Source: Geobacter sp.
Lineage (GTDB): Bacteria > Desulfobacterota > Desulfuromonadia > Geobacterales > Geobacteraceae
Direction: 5' to 3'
Assembly (NCBI GenBank): GCA_003490025.1
Contig: DNJC01000156.1
Location: 1 to 23,612, forward strand
DNA: 23,612 bases
In this document: positions 15,050-23,435 of the stretch, piece after piece
Numbering within the stretch: the stretch's first letter is position 1
Layout: every line of letters starts with the position of its first letter
Notes under the pieces: model-generated
What the model was told of the DNA's origin: nothing
What the model saw: only the letters and a program-made list of their open reading frames with translations
The model's database searches: none
Program-made: the position numbers and the translations under genes

Positions 15050-17944
15050 ATGATGAGAAGTGTTATCAAAGGGATCGGAGGGATGCGGTGGGCGGCAGGC
15101 TTCGCCGTCCTCGGACTTTCCCTGGTGCTCGGCGGGAGGGCTGAAGCCTCGCCGCAGTACACCATGGACTGTACGAGCTGCCATACCATGCCCCCCACCG
15201 ATTCCGGCACCACCAAGAAGATCGCCGCTACAGGCGCCGTCCCCGGCAACCACGCGGGTCACGCCGGTTCCGCCGCCTCCTCGTGCGTGGTCTGCCACAA
15301 CGCAGACGTCCTCACGTACACCAACAGCCACAGGAACAAGAGCATCGAGCTCTCCGACGGCTTCGGCTACACCCGCAAGGTCGGCGGCTTCCTGAACCAG
15401 ACCTCGGTACCGCCGAACCCGCTCGGGACCTGCGCCACCGCGGCCTGCCACAGCAACGGTACCGGTGCTTCCCGCCCCGTCGCGACCAACCGCGCCACCC
15501 CGGCGTGGGGTAGCGCCGCCATCGACAAGACGGCGGGCGGCTGCGTCACCTGCCACGACGTGGCGCCGGCTACCGGGAACCACCCGACCGTCGGGACCAA
15601 GCACGCCTCCTACTTCGGCACCGGCACCGGTTCCTGCGTGAAGTGCCACAGTGACCACTACAACGAGGCCAAGCCGTTCGCCCACGCCACCTCCGCCGGC
15701 CAGCGCAACATCGAGGTCAAGTTCGCCACCGGCGGCGCCTTCGCCGCCAACCAGTGCTCCAACCTCTACTGCCACTCCGACGGCAGGGGGAGCTACACCC
15801 CGCCGACCTGGGGCGGGACGCTCGACTGCTCCGGCTGCCACGGCACCGCGACCACCGACACCCTCTCCGGCGCGCACGCGAAGCACGTGAACAACGCGGC
15901 CTTCCTGGGAACCTCCTACGGCTGCGTGGAGTGCCACTCCGCCACCGTGAGCGACAACTCCACCATCGCCGACTTCAACAACCACGTCAACAGCAGCAAG
16001 GACCTGGCCGGCGCCCACGTCGGCACCCCGGTCGCCGGGACCTGCTCCACCGCCTACTGCCATAGCGACGGCAAGGGGACCAACAAGACCATCGCCTGGT
16101 CCTCCGTCACCTCGCTGGACTGCAAAGGGTGCCACGGCTCCGCCGCAGCACCGGACTTCGCCAGCGTAGCCGGCGAGCCTAACTACCTGAACGCAGGGAT
16201 CGACCAGCCGCTCGCCAACAGCCACAAGAACCACGTGACCGCTGCCGCCGACTGCCAGAACTGCCATACCGCGACCACCGCGACCGGCACCTCCATCAAG
16301 GCCGGCGCACCGCACACCGACGGGACCGCACAGGTCGCCGCGGGCCCGGGCAAGAGCTTCGACATCGCCGGGAAATCCTGCTCCAACGTAAGCTGCCACA
16401 CCGGCGGCGGGATCCTCACCGGCGTCGCCGCCGCCAAATGGGGTGACTCCCTTGGCTGCGTCGGCTGCCACGGCGACGCCAGCACCCTCTCCAGCAACGC
16501 CCACGCCAAGCACGTCAACGTGACCACCGGCAAGGGTTACAACTGCCAGACCTGCCACTCCCAGACCGTTTCCGGCAGCTCCACCATCGTCGGCAAGGCC
16601 TACCACGGCGACAGCGCCGTCGAGGTTGTCGGCGCCAGCGTCACCTTCACCTCGGCAGACAAGAGCTGCGCCACGAGCTGCCACCTTTCGGCAACTCCGC
16701 AGTGGAACAACGTCGCGACCGGCGCCTGCGGTACCTGCCACAACGCGCTTTCCAACACCGCGGGCGGCCTGATCGGGACCAACGCCCACAACGCCCACTT
16801 CAGCGCCGGGTACGGCCCGCAGTTCAGCAGCACCGCCGCCGCTTCCTGCTCCAACTGCCATACCTCCAACACGGCGGCAACCCACGCCGACGGCACGCTG
16901 CAGCTCGTCGCCGGCTTCAACGCGATCGGGACCTGCAACGACTGCCACAAGCAGAGCGTGAACTGGACCACCGGCCGCCTCTCCTGCGAAAGCTGCCACT
17001 CGACGGCTGGGGGCGCACTCTCCGTCATCTCCGGCGTCACGGCGCCTGACAAGACCCTGGCCGCAACCGCGGGCCACGGCAAGGCCGGCGTCGCACAGTC
17101 CTGCCAGGCCTGCCACGACAACACGGCAAGCCACATCTCCGGCGTAGCCGGCGACCAGAAGCGTCTCCTGCCGGCCCTCACCGGGGCAGCCAACACCGAG
17201 TGTAACTACTGCCACCAGGATTCCGGCAAGGTTACCGCCAGGACCCTCAACATGCAGGTCCACGTGGGAACGGCCAACACCTGCGCCGCCTGCCACGATC
17301 CGCACGGCACGACCAACAGCCTCATGCTCCGGACCACGCTCGGCTCCACTTCCGGCGTGACCTTCACCGGGAGCGACTTCGTCAACGGATCCGGCACCGG
17401 CGTCTGCCAGGCCTGCCACACCGGCACCACCTACTTCAAGCAGGGCGTAGCCGAGACCAACCACCCGACCACCGGCTGCCTCGACTGCCACGCCCACAAC
17501 ACGGCAAGCGGCACCGCGTTCGAACCGAACCGCGAGTGCGATTCCTGCCACGGCTACCCGCCGGCACCGCGCCAGACCACCACCGCCGTCACCTTCGGCG
17601 TCCAGGGGAACTGGTCCACCGCACGCTTCGAGGATTACTCGGGCGGCGGCGGCGCGCACGTTGTCGCGGCCCACATCAAGAAGGACGCCAAGCCTTCCGA
17701 GGGTTGGGCGAACTGCCTACCGTGCCACTTCGGCGGCGCGGCTAACCACGCGAAAGCGATGCCGTTCAAGAACCATGTCGACAACGTCACCGTCAAGATC
17801 GACCCGTCGCTTCGCTTCAGCGACGACGCCTTCGCCACCTACACGGGCGCGAAACTGGTCAACGACGGTACCAACCAGACGGGTACCTGCTTCAACGTGA
17901 GCTGCCACTTCAGGCCGAGCCCGCAGTGGAGTATCGAGAAATAA
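15050..17944 (+). CDS. exported c-type cytochrome with 27 haem motifs (cytochrome B), mosaic
   Basis: 964 residues from ATG 15050, with AGGAG at 15041-15045; ATG 15053 directly follows and has better spacing, so either may be used. The signal peptide ends near EAS. I count 27 motifs: 21 CXXCH, 5 CX4CH (motifs 3, 6, 9, 12, 27) and one CX3CH (motif 15, CATSCH). Motifs 1-12 and the text around them resemble the 44-motif protein downstream: CTSCHTMPP, GNH...H, FLNQTSVPPNPLG, KHASYFGTGTGSC, and one copy of its repeat unit. Motifs 12-27 match cytochrome A one for one, including HIKKDAKPSEGWANC and SPQWSIEK. It is therefore a mosaic between its two neighbours. Expected to be exported and to act with them in electron transfer; its partner proteins are unknown. 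Confidence 0.9.
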   Translation: MMRSVIKGIGGMRWAAGFAVLGLSLVLGGRAEASPQYTMDCTSCHTMPPTDSGTTKKIAATGAVPGNHAGHAGSAASSCVVCHNADVLTYTNSHRNKSIELSDGFGYTRKVGGFLNQTSVPPNPLGTCATAACHSNGTGASRPVATNRATPAWGSAAIDKTAGGCVTCHDVAPATGNHPTVGTKHASYFGTGTGSCVKCHSDHYNEAKPFAHATSAGQRNIEVKFATGGAFAANQCSNLYCHSDGRGSYTPPTWGGTLDCSGCHGTATTDTLSGAHAKHVNNAAFLGTSYGCVECHSATVSDNSTIADFNNHVNSSKDLAGAHVGTPVAGTCSTAYCHSDGKGTNKTIAWSSVTSLDCKGCHGSAAAPDFASVAGEPNYLNAGIDQPLANSHKNHVTAAADCQNCHTATTATGTSIKAGAPHTDGTAQVAAGPGKSFDIAGKSCSNVSCHTGGGILTGVAAAKWGDSLGCVGCHGDASTLSSNAHAKHVNVTTGKGYNCQTCHSQTVSGSSTIVGKAYHGDSAVEVVGASVTFTSADKSCATSCHLSATPQWNNVATGACGTCHNALSNTAGGLIGTNAHNAHFSAGYGPQFSSTAAASCSNCHTSNTAATHADGTLQLVAGFNAIGTCNDCHKQSVNWTTGRLSCESCHSTAGGALSVISGVTAPDKTLAATAGHGKAGVAQSCQACHDNTASHISGVAGDQKRLLPALTGAANTECNYCHQDSGKVTARTLNMQVHVGTANTCAACHDPHGTTNSLMLRTTLGSTSGVTFTGSDFVNGSGTGVCQACHTGTTYFKQGVAETNHPTTGCLDCHAHNTASGTAFEPNRECDSCHGYPPAPRQTTTAVTFGVQGNWSTARFEDYSGGGGAHVVAAHIKKDAKPSEGWANCLPCHFGGAANHAKAMPFKNHVDNVTVKIDPSLRFSDDAFATYTGAKLVNDGTNQTGTCFNVSCHFRPSPQWSIEK
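15827..16456 (+). repeat. single copy of the six-haem module found five times in the next gene
   Basis: Motifs 7-12 of cytochrome B run CSGCH, CVECH, CSTAYCH, CKGCH, CQNCH, CSNVSCH, the same order of CXXCH and CX4CH as the 232-residue unit of the 44-motif protein. Landmarks such as SVAGEPNYLN, AHAKHVNN and GKSFDIAGKSC are shared. The copy is about 210 residues, slightly shorter. Confidence 0.8.
16667..16684 (+). other. CX3CH haem-type motif (CATSCH)
   Basis: Codons TGC GCC ACG AGC TGC CAC at residue 540 of cytochrome B. The aligned position in cytochrome A (motif 15) is CSTSYCH, a CX4CH. The three-residue spacing is therefore explained by loss of one codon, in frame. Whether haem is still attached cannot be told from sequence. 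Confidence 0.85.
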
Positions 17945-18010
17945 CCTTTAGTTAATAGGTACTTATCTGGCAAGAGGCTTTGCCAAGCAGCAAGAAGCAT
18001 GGTAAAAACG

Positions 18011-18046
18011 TCCGGCGGGAGAGGGATGAACCTCTCTCCCGCCGGA
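18011..18046 (+). terminator. strong 36-base intergenic hairpin without a T tract
   Basis: TCCGGCGGGAGAG pairs perfectly with CTCTCCCGCCGGA over 13 bp, extended by a G-T and a G-C pair, around a six-base loop. It lies between cytochrome B and the 44-motif gene. AGATTACG follows, so it lacks the T run of an intrinsic terminator. It may set differential expression of the downstream gene by RNA stability or partial termination. Confidence 0.55.
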
Positions 18047-18109
18047 AGATTACGTAGCAAAGCAGTCGCAGTCCAGGGATCGATCAGAGGTTTAGAGAAG
18101 GAGCTTAAA

Positions 18110-21100
18110 ATGAAGAGCTACCGCAGACTCGGATATAACAATATACGGACGACACTGACACTCATCCTGTTCGGAATTGTGATGTTCTCTGCAGCGCTGG
18201 CGCTGGCCGCCCCGCAGTTTGATATAAAGTGCGACGACTGCCACACCCTCCCTCCGCTCGACTCCGCAACCGGGGTCCGCGAGCCGGCTACCGGCGCATT
18301 CAAGGGAAACCACCAGAGTCACGCGGACAACACCGCCGCCTCGTGCGCCAAGTGCCACGGCCCGGCTGTGCTCAGCTACGAAACGGGTCACCGCACCAAG
18401 GCGATCCAGGTAAACACCAACATCAACAATTCTCCCGCGAGCGGCAGCTACAGCCGCGGGTTCTTCAATCAGTCTTCGGTTCCCCCGGTTCCCCTGGGGA
18501 GCTGCTCCAACGTGAACTGCCACTTCGAGCGGATCACTCCCGCCTGGGGGAGCCCCGCCTTCAACCCCGCCAGCGACTGCGACAAGTGCCACGGGCTCGC
18601 CCCCTCCGGCGGGCATCCCGTGTCCGGTTCCAAGCACGGGACCTACTTCGGCACCGGCACCGCCGCGTGCCTCAAGTGCCATCCCGGCCGCACGACGTTC
18701 TCCCACGCGACCAGCGTCACCAGCCGCGGCATCGAGGTGACGCTCCCGGGCGGCGGGAGCTACAGCGGCCCGACCGACGATTTCCTGCCGAGCCAGACCA
18801 ACAGCTTCGGGACCTGCTCGGGGATCTACTGCCACTCCGACGGCACCTCGCAGACGGGCCCCTTCACCGTCTCCACCGTTCCCGCCTGGGGCGGCGCGAC
18901 GCTTTCCTGCAACGGCTGCCACGGCGGCCCGGCCAGCCTGGGGACCAAGATCCTCGCCACCGGGAAGCACCAGGCGCACGTGAACAACGCCGGGACGCTC
19001 GGCTCGAACTACGGCTGCGCAGACTGCCACGGGAAGACCGCAGCCAGCGACTCCGCCATCTCCAGCACGACTAACCACGTCAACACCTTCGTCGACTTCT
19101 CCGGCGCGAGAGCCGGCAAGAACTACAGCGGCGGCAACTGCTCGACCAGCTACTGCCACAGCTCCGGCAAGAAAGGGAAGAGCGGCATGGCGGCGACCGT
19201 CGAGCCCGCCGTCCCCTCCTGGAGCGGCGCGGCCATGGTCTGCAACGGCTGCCACGGCGCCCAAGTGACGCCGACGGCCGGTGTCGCCTTCAACTCGGTC
19301 GCGGGCGAGCCGAACTACGTGAGCGGCAGCGCGGGCTCGGAGAGCGCCAACACGCACCAGAAACACGTCAAGAGCGACGGGGCGGTCACCTGCGCCAACT
19401 GCCACTCGAAGACCACGACGAACGGCACGACCATCATCGCGGGGAGCCAGCACACCGACACCTTCATCAACTACACCTCCGGCAACGGCAAGAGCTTCGG
19501 GAAGCAGGCCAGCAAGACCTGCTCCAACATCAGCTGCCACTCAGGCAACGGGATCGTGCCGTCGGTCGCCAACGCCCAGTGGGGCGCGACGCTCGACTGC
19601 AACGGCTGCCACGGCGGGCCCACGGCGCTTTCCACCAACATCATCGCGAGCGGCAAGCACACCCAGCACGTGAACCAGGCCGGAGTCATCGGCGACAACC
19701 TCGGCTGCGCCGACTGCCATGCCAAGACCGTCTCCAGCAACTCGGTCGTCTCCGACCCGGCGAAGCACATGAACGTCTACCTCGACTACTCCGGGGTAAG
19801 AGCAGGGAAGAGCACGACGCTCGTCTCCGGCACCTGCTCCGCCACCTACTGCCACAGCTCCGGCAAGAAGGGGCTGACGGGAATGGCGGCGACGGTGGAA
19901 CCGGCGGCCCCCTCCTGGAGCGGTGCGGCGATGGTTTGCAACGGCTGCCACGGCGCGCAGGCGACCCCTACCGCCGGGGTAGACTTCAACTCGGTGGCGG
20001 GCGAGCCCAACTACCTAAGCGGCGCCGCGGGCTCCGACAGCGCCAACTCCCACAAGAAGCACGTAGGTTCCGCCGGGGCCTCCACCTGCGCCAACTGCCA
20101 CTCGAAGACCACGACCAACGGCGCTGCCATCATCGCCGGGAGCCAGCACCTGAACGCGCTGGCCAACTACACCTCCGGTAACGGCAAGACCTTCGGGAAG
20201 CTGGCCGGGAAGAGCTGCTCCAACATCAGCTGCCACTCAGGCAACGGCATCGTCGCCGGGGTCGGCAACGCCCAGTGGGGCGCGACGCTCAACTGCAACG
20301 GCTGCCACGGCGGACCTGCCGCGCTCGGCAGCAACATCCTCGCCAGCGGCAAGCACGCCCAGCACGTGAACCAGGCAGGGGTGATAGGCGACAACCTCGG
20401 CTGCGTCGAGTGCCACGCGAAAACCGTCTCCAGCAACAGCGTGATCTCCGACACCCTGAAGCACCTCAACTCCTTCGTCGACTACTCCGGGGTAAGAGCG
20501 GGAAAGAGCACGACACTTGTCTCCGGGAGCTGCTCCGCCACCTACTGCCACAGCTCCGGGAAAAAGGGGCAGGCGGGGATGGTGGCAACCATCGAGCCGG
20601 CGGTCCCCTCCTGGAGCGGCGCGCCCCTGGATTGCAACGGCTGCCACGGCGCACAGGTGACGCCGACCGCGGGGGTTGCCTTCAACGCTGTCGCGGGCGA
20701 GCCGAACTACGTAAGCGGCGCCGGCGGCACCGCATCCGCCAACAGCCACCAGAAACACGTCAAGAGCGACGGGGCCGCGACCTGCGCCAACTGCCACTCG
20801 AAGACCACGACGGACGGCACGACCATCGTCGCCGGGAGCCAGCACCTGAACGCGCTGGCCAACTACACCTCCGGCAACGGCAAGAGCTTCGGGAAGGTGG
20901 CAGGGAAGACCTGCTCCAACATCAGCTGCCACAGCGGTAACGGGATGGTGCCGTCGGTCGCCAGCGCCCAGTGGGGCGCGACGCTCGACTGCAACGGCTG
21001 CCACGGCGGCCCGGCGGCGCTCTCCACCAACATCATCGCGAGCGGCAAGCACACCCAGCACGTGAACCAGGCCGGTGTCATCGGCGACAACCTCGGCTGC

Positions 21101-23347
21101 GCCGACTGCCATGCCAAGACCGTCTCCAGCAACTCGGTCGTCTCCGACCCGGCGAAGCACATGAACGTCTACCTCGACTACTCGGGGGCCAGGGCCGGGA
21201 ACAGCGCCACGCTCTCCTTGGGCACCTGCTCCGCCACCTACTGCCACAGCTCCGGCAAGAAGGGGATGACCGGGATGGTGGCGACGGTCGAGCCGGCGGC
21301 CCCCTCCTGGAGCGGCGCGGCCATGACCTGCAACGGCTGCCACGGCGCGCAGGCGACGCCTACCGCCGGGGTCGACTTCAACTCGGTGGCGGGCGAGCCG
21401 AACTACGTGAGCGGCGCCGCGGGCTCCGACAGCGCCAACTCCCACAAGAAGCACGTCGGTTCCGCCGGGGCGGCCACCTGCGCCAACTGCCACTCGAAGA
21501 CCACGACCAACGGCACCGCCGTAATCGCCGGGAGCCAGCACCTGAACGCCCTCGCCAACTACACCTCCGGCAACGGCAAGAGCTTCGGCAAGCTGGCCGG
21601 CAAGACCTGCTCCAACATCAGCTGCCATTCCGGCAACGGCATCGTCGCCGGCGTGCCTAACGCACAATGGGGTGCGACCCTTAACTGCAACGGCTGCCAC
21701 GGCGGCCCCGCGGCGCTCTCCACCAACATCCTGGCCAGCGGCAAGCACGCCGCCCACGTGGACAACTCCGGCATCCTCGGGGTCAACTACGGCTGCGTCG
21801 AGTGCCACGCCAAGACAGTTTCCAGCGACAGCGCGATATCCGACACGCTCAAGCACGGCAACGCCTTCGTCGACTACTCCGGGGTAAGAGCGGGCAAGAG
21901 CACGACGCTTATCTCCGGCACCTGCTCCGCCACCTACTGCCACACCTCGGGCAAGAAGGGGCAAAGCGGCATGGTGGCCACCGTGGAGCCGGCGAACCCC
22001 TCCTGGAGCGGCGCCGCGCTGACCTGCAAGGGTTGCCACGGCGCGCAGGTGACGCCTACCGCAGGAATTGCATTCAACTCCGTCGCCGGCGAGCCGAACT
22101 ATATAAACGGGGGCTCCGGGGCCAACAACGCGAACAGCCACCAGAAGCACGTGAAGAGCGACGGCGCCGTCACCTGCGTCTACTGCCACAACTCCACCGT
22201 CGACGCGACCGGGACCGTGATCATCGGCAGCCACACCAACCAGTCGATAAACGTGGTAAGCGGCGGCGGCAATAGCTTCGGCTACCCCGGTAGCAAGACC
22301 TGCTCCAGCGTCTCCTGCCACAGCGGCAGCGGCTTCACCGCGGCGAACGCCGTCTGGGGCTCGGCGCTCGACTGCAAGGGGTGCCATGCGACGCTCTCCT
22401 CCGGGCACACCCGCCACATCGGGACCGCCTGGAACTCGCTTGGGTTCTACAACTACACGGCCAACACCTCGACCGGCAGCGACACCGACGGCGTTACCTG
22501 GAAGAACTACTCCTTCGGCTGCGCCAACTGCCACCCGGTCACCCTGGCGAGCCACATGGACGGGTCCATCGAGGTGGAGAACGGCAGCGTCGCCGGCGGG
22601 AGCTCCCTGCGCAACAAGAACAGCGCGTCGAGCCTGGTCGGGAGCATCGGCTCCGGCACGGTCAAGTGCGCCAACGTCTACTGCCACTTCAACGTGACCA
22701 CGCCGCAGTGGAACCAGACCTTCACCGCGGCGACCCGCTGCAGCGGCTGCCACGAAAACGCGCCGAGCACCGACTCGCACGCGGCACACAAGGTCGGCAT
22801 CCACTACGACGACATCTACAGCGGCACCACGGGCCTCCTCCCGGCCTCGGGCGCCGTCGGCGTGAACGCGGGCCACGGCGACCCGGCACAGTCGACCACC
22901 ATCGGCTGCAATGTCTGCCACTACAGCACGGTCACCACCGCTCGCAACAAGTACAACAGCTCCTGCTCCACCGCGAGCTGCCACGGCAACGCCACCGGGA
23001 GCAACGCCGACGCGACCGGCGCGGCGCGGATCGCGAACCTCGCCTTCCACGTCAACGGCAGCAACGACGTGACCTTCGTGCCGAGCACCCTGATCAAGTC
23101 GAAGGCCCAGGTGGCCGCCAACGTCTTCGCCTCCTACACCGGCGGGGTCGGCGGGTGGTACTACACTACCCGCACCTACAAGGACGGCACCGCCAACTCC
23201 TTCGACAGGTCCAAGAACAACCTGACCGTCGGCAGCTACGTGGGCGGCAGCTGCTCCAACATCTCCTGCCACAACGGCATCACGGCGAACTGGGTAACCG
23301 ACTTCGGCTCGGCGCAGGACTGCACCATGTGCCATACCGGTATGTAG
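18110..23347 (+). CDS. giant exported c-type cytochrome with 44 haem motifs (cytochrome C)
   Basis: 1745 residues from ATG 18110, with AAGGAG six bases upstream; the in-frame ATG at 17999 precedes the strong hairpin and is not used. The signal sequence (TLTLILFGIVMFSAALALA) precedes CDDCH. I count 44 motifs: 29 CXXCH and 15 CX4CH. The CX4CH motifs are numbers 3, 6, 9 and so on through 42, plus 43. Residues 267-1421 are five tandem units of 229-232 residues, each with motifs in the order CNGCH, C(A/V)(D/E)CH, CS(A/T)xYCH, C(N/K)GCH, C(A/V)xCH, CSxxSCH. Within each half a K-H-x-x-H-V segment precedes the second motif and may supply distal haem ligands. The C-terminal part has motifs 37-44 in a less regular layout. 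Probably a long multihaem wire-like protein for electron transfer outside the inner membrane; this is inferred. Confidence 0.92.
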   Translation: MKSYRRLGYNNIRTTLTLILFGIVMFSAALALAAPQFDIKCDDCHTLPPLDSATGVREPATGAFKGNHQSHADNTAASCAKCHGPAVLSYETGHRTKAIQVNTNINNSPASGSYSRGFFNQSSVPPVPLGSCSNVNCHFERITPAWGSPAFNPASDCDKCHGLAPSGGHPVSGSKHGTYFGTGTAACLKCHPGRTTFSHATSVTSRGIEVTLPGGGSYSGPTDDFLPSQTNSFGTCSGIYCHSDGTSQTGPFTVSTVPAWGGATLSCNGCHGGPASLGTKILATGKHQAHVNNAGTLGSNYGCADCHGKTAASDSAISSTTNHVNTFVDFSGARAGKNYSGGNCSTSYCHSSGKKGKSGMAATVEPAVPSWSGAAMVCNGCHGAQVTPTAGVAFNSVAGEPNYVSGSAGSESANTHQKHVKSDGAVTCANCHSKTTTNGTTIIAGSQHTDTFINYTSGNGKSFGKQASKTCSNISCHSGNGIVPSVANAQWGATLDCNGCHGGPTALSTNIIASGKHTQHVNQAGVIGDNLGCADCHAKTVSSNSVVSDPAKHMNVYLDYSGVRAGKSTTLVSGTCSATYCHSSGKKGLTGMAATVEPAAPSWSGAAMVCNGCHGAQATPTAGVDFNSVAGEPNYLSGAAGSDSANSHKKHVGSAGASTCANCHSKTTTNGAAIIAGSQHLNALANYTSGNGKTFGKLAGKSCSNISCHSGNGIVAGVGNAQWGATLNCNGCHGGPAALGSNILASGKHAQHVNQAGVIGDNLGCVECHAKTVSSNSVISDTLKHLNSFVDYSGVRAGKSTTLVSGSCSATYCHSSGKKGQAGMVATIEPAVPSWSGAPLDCNGCHGAQVTPTAGVAFNAVAGEPNYVSGAGGTASANSHQKHVKSDGAATCANCHSKTTTDGTTIVAGSQHLNALANYTSGNGKSFGKVAGKTCSNISCHSGNGMVPSVASAQWGATLDCNGCHGGPAALSTNIIASGKHTQHVNQAGVIGDNLGCADCHAKTVSSNSVVSDPAKHMNVYLDYSGARAGNSATLSLGTCSATYCHSSGKKGMTGMVATVEPAAPSWSGAAMTCNGCHGAQATPTAGVDFNSVAGEPNYVSGAAGSDSANSHKKHVGSAGAATCANCHSKTTTNGTAVIAGSQHLNALANYTSGNGKSFGKLAGKTCSNISCHSGNGIVAGVPNAQWGATLNCNGCHGGPAALSTNILASGKHAAHVDNSGILGVNYGCVECHAKTVSSDSAISDTLKHGNAFVDYSGVRAGKSTTLISGTCSATYCHTSGKKGQSGMVATVEPANPSWSGAALTCKGCHGAQVTPTAGIAFNSVAGEPNYINGGSGANNANSHQKHVKSDGAVTCVYCHNSTVDATGTVIIGSHTNQSINVVSGGGNSFGYPGSKTCSSVSCHSGSGFTAANAVWGSALDCKGCHATLSSGHTRHIGTAWNSLGFYNYTANTSTGSDTDGVTWKNYSFGCANCHPVTLASHMDGSIEVENGSVAGGSSLRNKNSASSLVGSIGSGTVKCANVYCHFNVTTPQWNQTFTAATRCSGCHENAPSTDSHAAHKVGIHYDDIYSGTTGLLPASGAVGVNAGHGDPAQSTTIGCNVCHYSTVTTARNKYNSSCSTASCHGNATGSNADATGAARIANLAFHVNGSNDVTFVPSTLIKSKAQVAANVFASYTGGVGGWYYTTRTYKDGTANSFDRSKNNLTVGSYVGGSCSNISCHNGITANWVTDFGSAQDCTMCHTGM
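18908..22372 (+). repeat. five tandem ~690-bp coding repeats (six haem motifs each)
   Basis: Units, counted from the first Cys codon of each leading CNGCH: 18908-19597 (690 bp), 19598-20293 (696), 20294-20989 (696), 20990-21685 (696), 21686-22372 (687). Units 1, 3 and 5 share QVTPTAG(V/I)AF and HQKHVKSDGA. Units 2 and 4 share QATPTAGVDF, HKKHVGSAGA and SVVSDPAKHMNVYLDYSG. The alternation gives a second period of 1392 bp. Each unit splits into two halves (339 + 357 bp in unit 2), each with two CXXCH and one CX4CH. Confidence 0.95.
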
Positions 23348-23381
23348 CTCCTTCCCGGGGCGCTGTCCCCCCGGGAGGAGC
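23347..23381 (+). terminator. hairpin at the stop codon of the 44-motif gene, no T tract
   Basis: GCTCC-T-TCCCGGGG pairs with CCCCGGGA-GGAGC (13 bp, one bulged T) around an eight-base loop. It starts on the last base of the stop codon. It is followed by TTCAAAAACGG, so on the plus strand it is not a classic terminator. Together with the hairpins at 10609-10638 and 18011-18046 it makes a pattern of strong intergenic stems in this operon. Confidence 0.5.
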
Positions 23382-23435
23382 TTCAAAAACGGCGGGATCA
23401 GACGACAGGCAAACAAAGATGAGGAAGAGGTCTTT

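Noticed and set aside
17999..18109. Upstream ATG for the 44-motif cytochrome
   Set aside because: It would put 37 residues before the signal peptide and span the strong hairpin; ATG 18110 has AAGGAG at the right distance.
18908..22372. Possible CRISPR array or mobile repeat cluster
   Set aside because: The repeats are about 690 bp, contiguous with no spacers, in frame, and encode the haem-binding units, so they are protein repeats.
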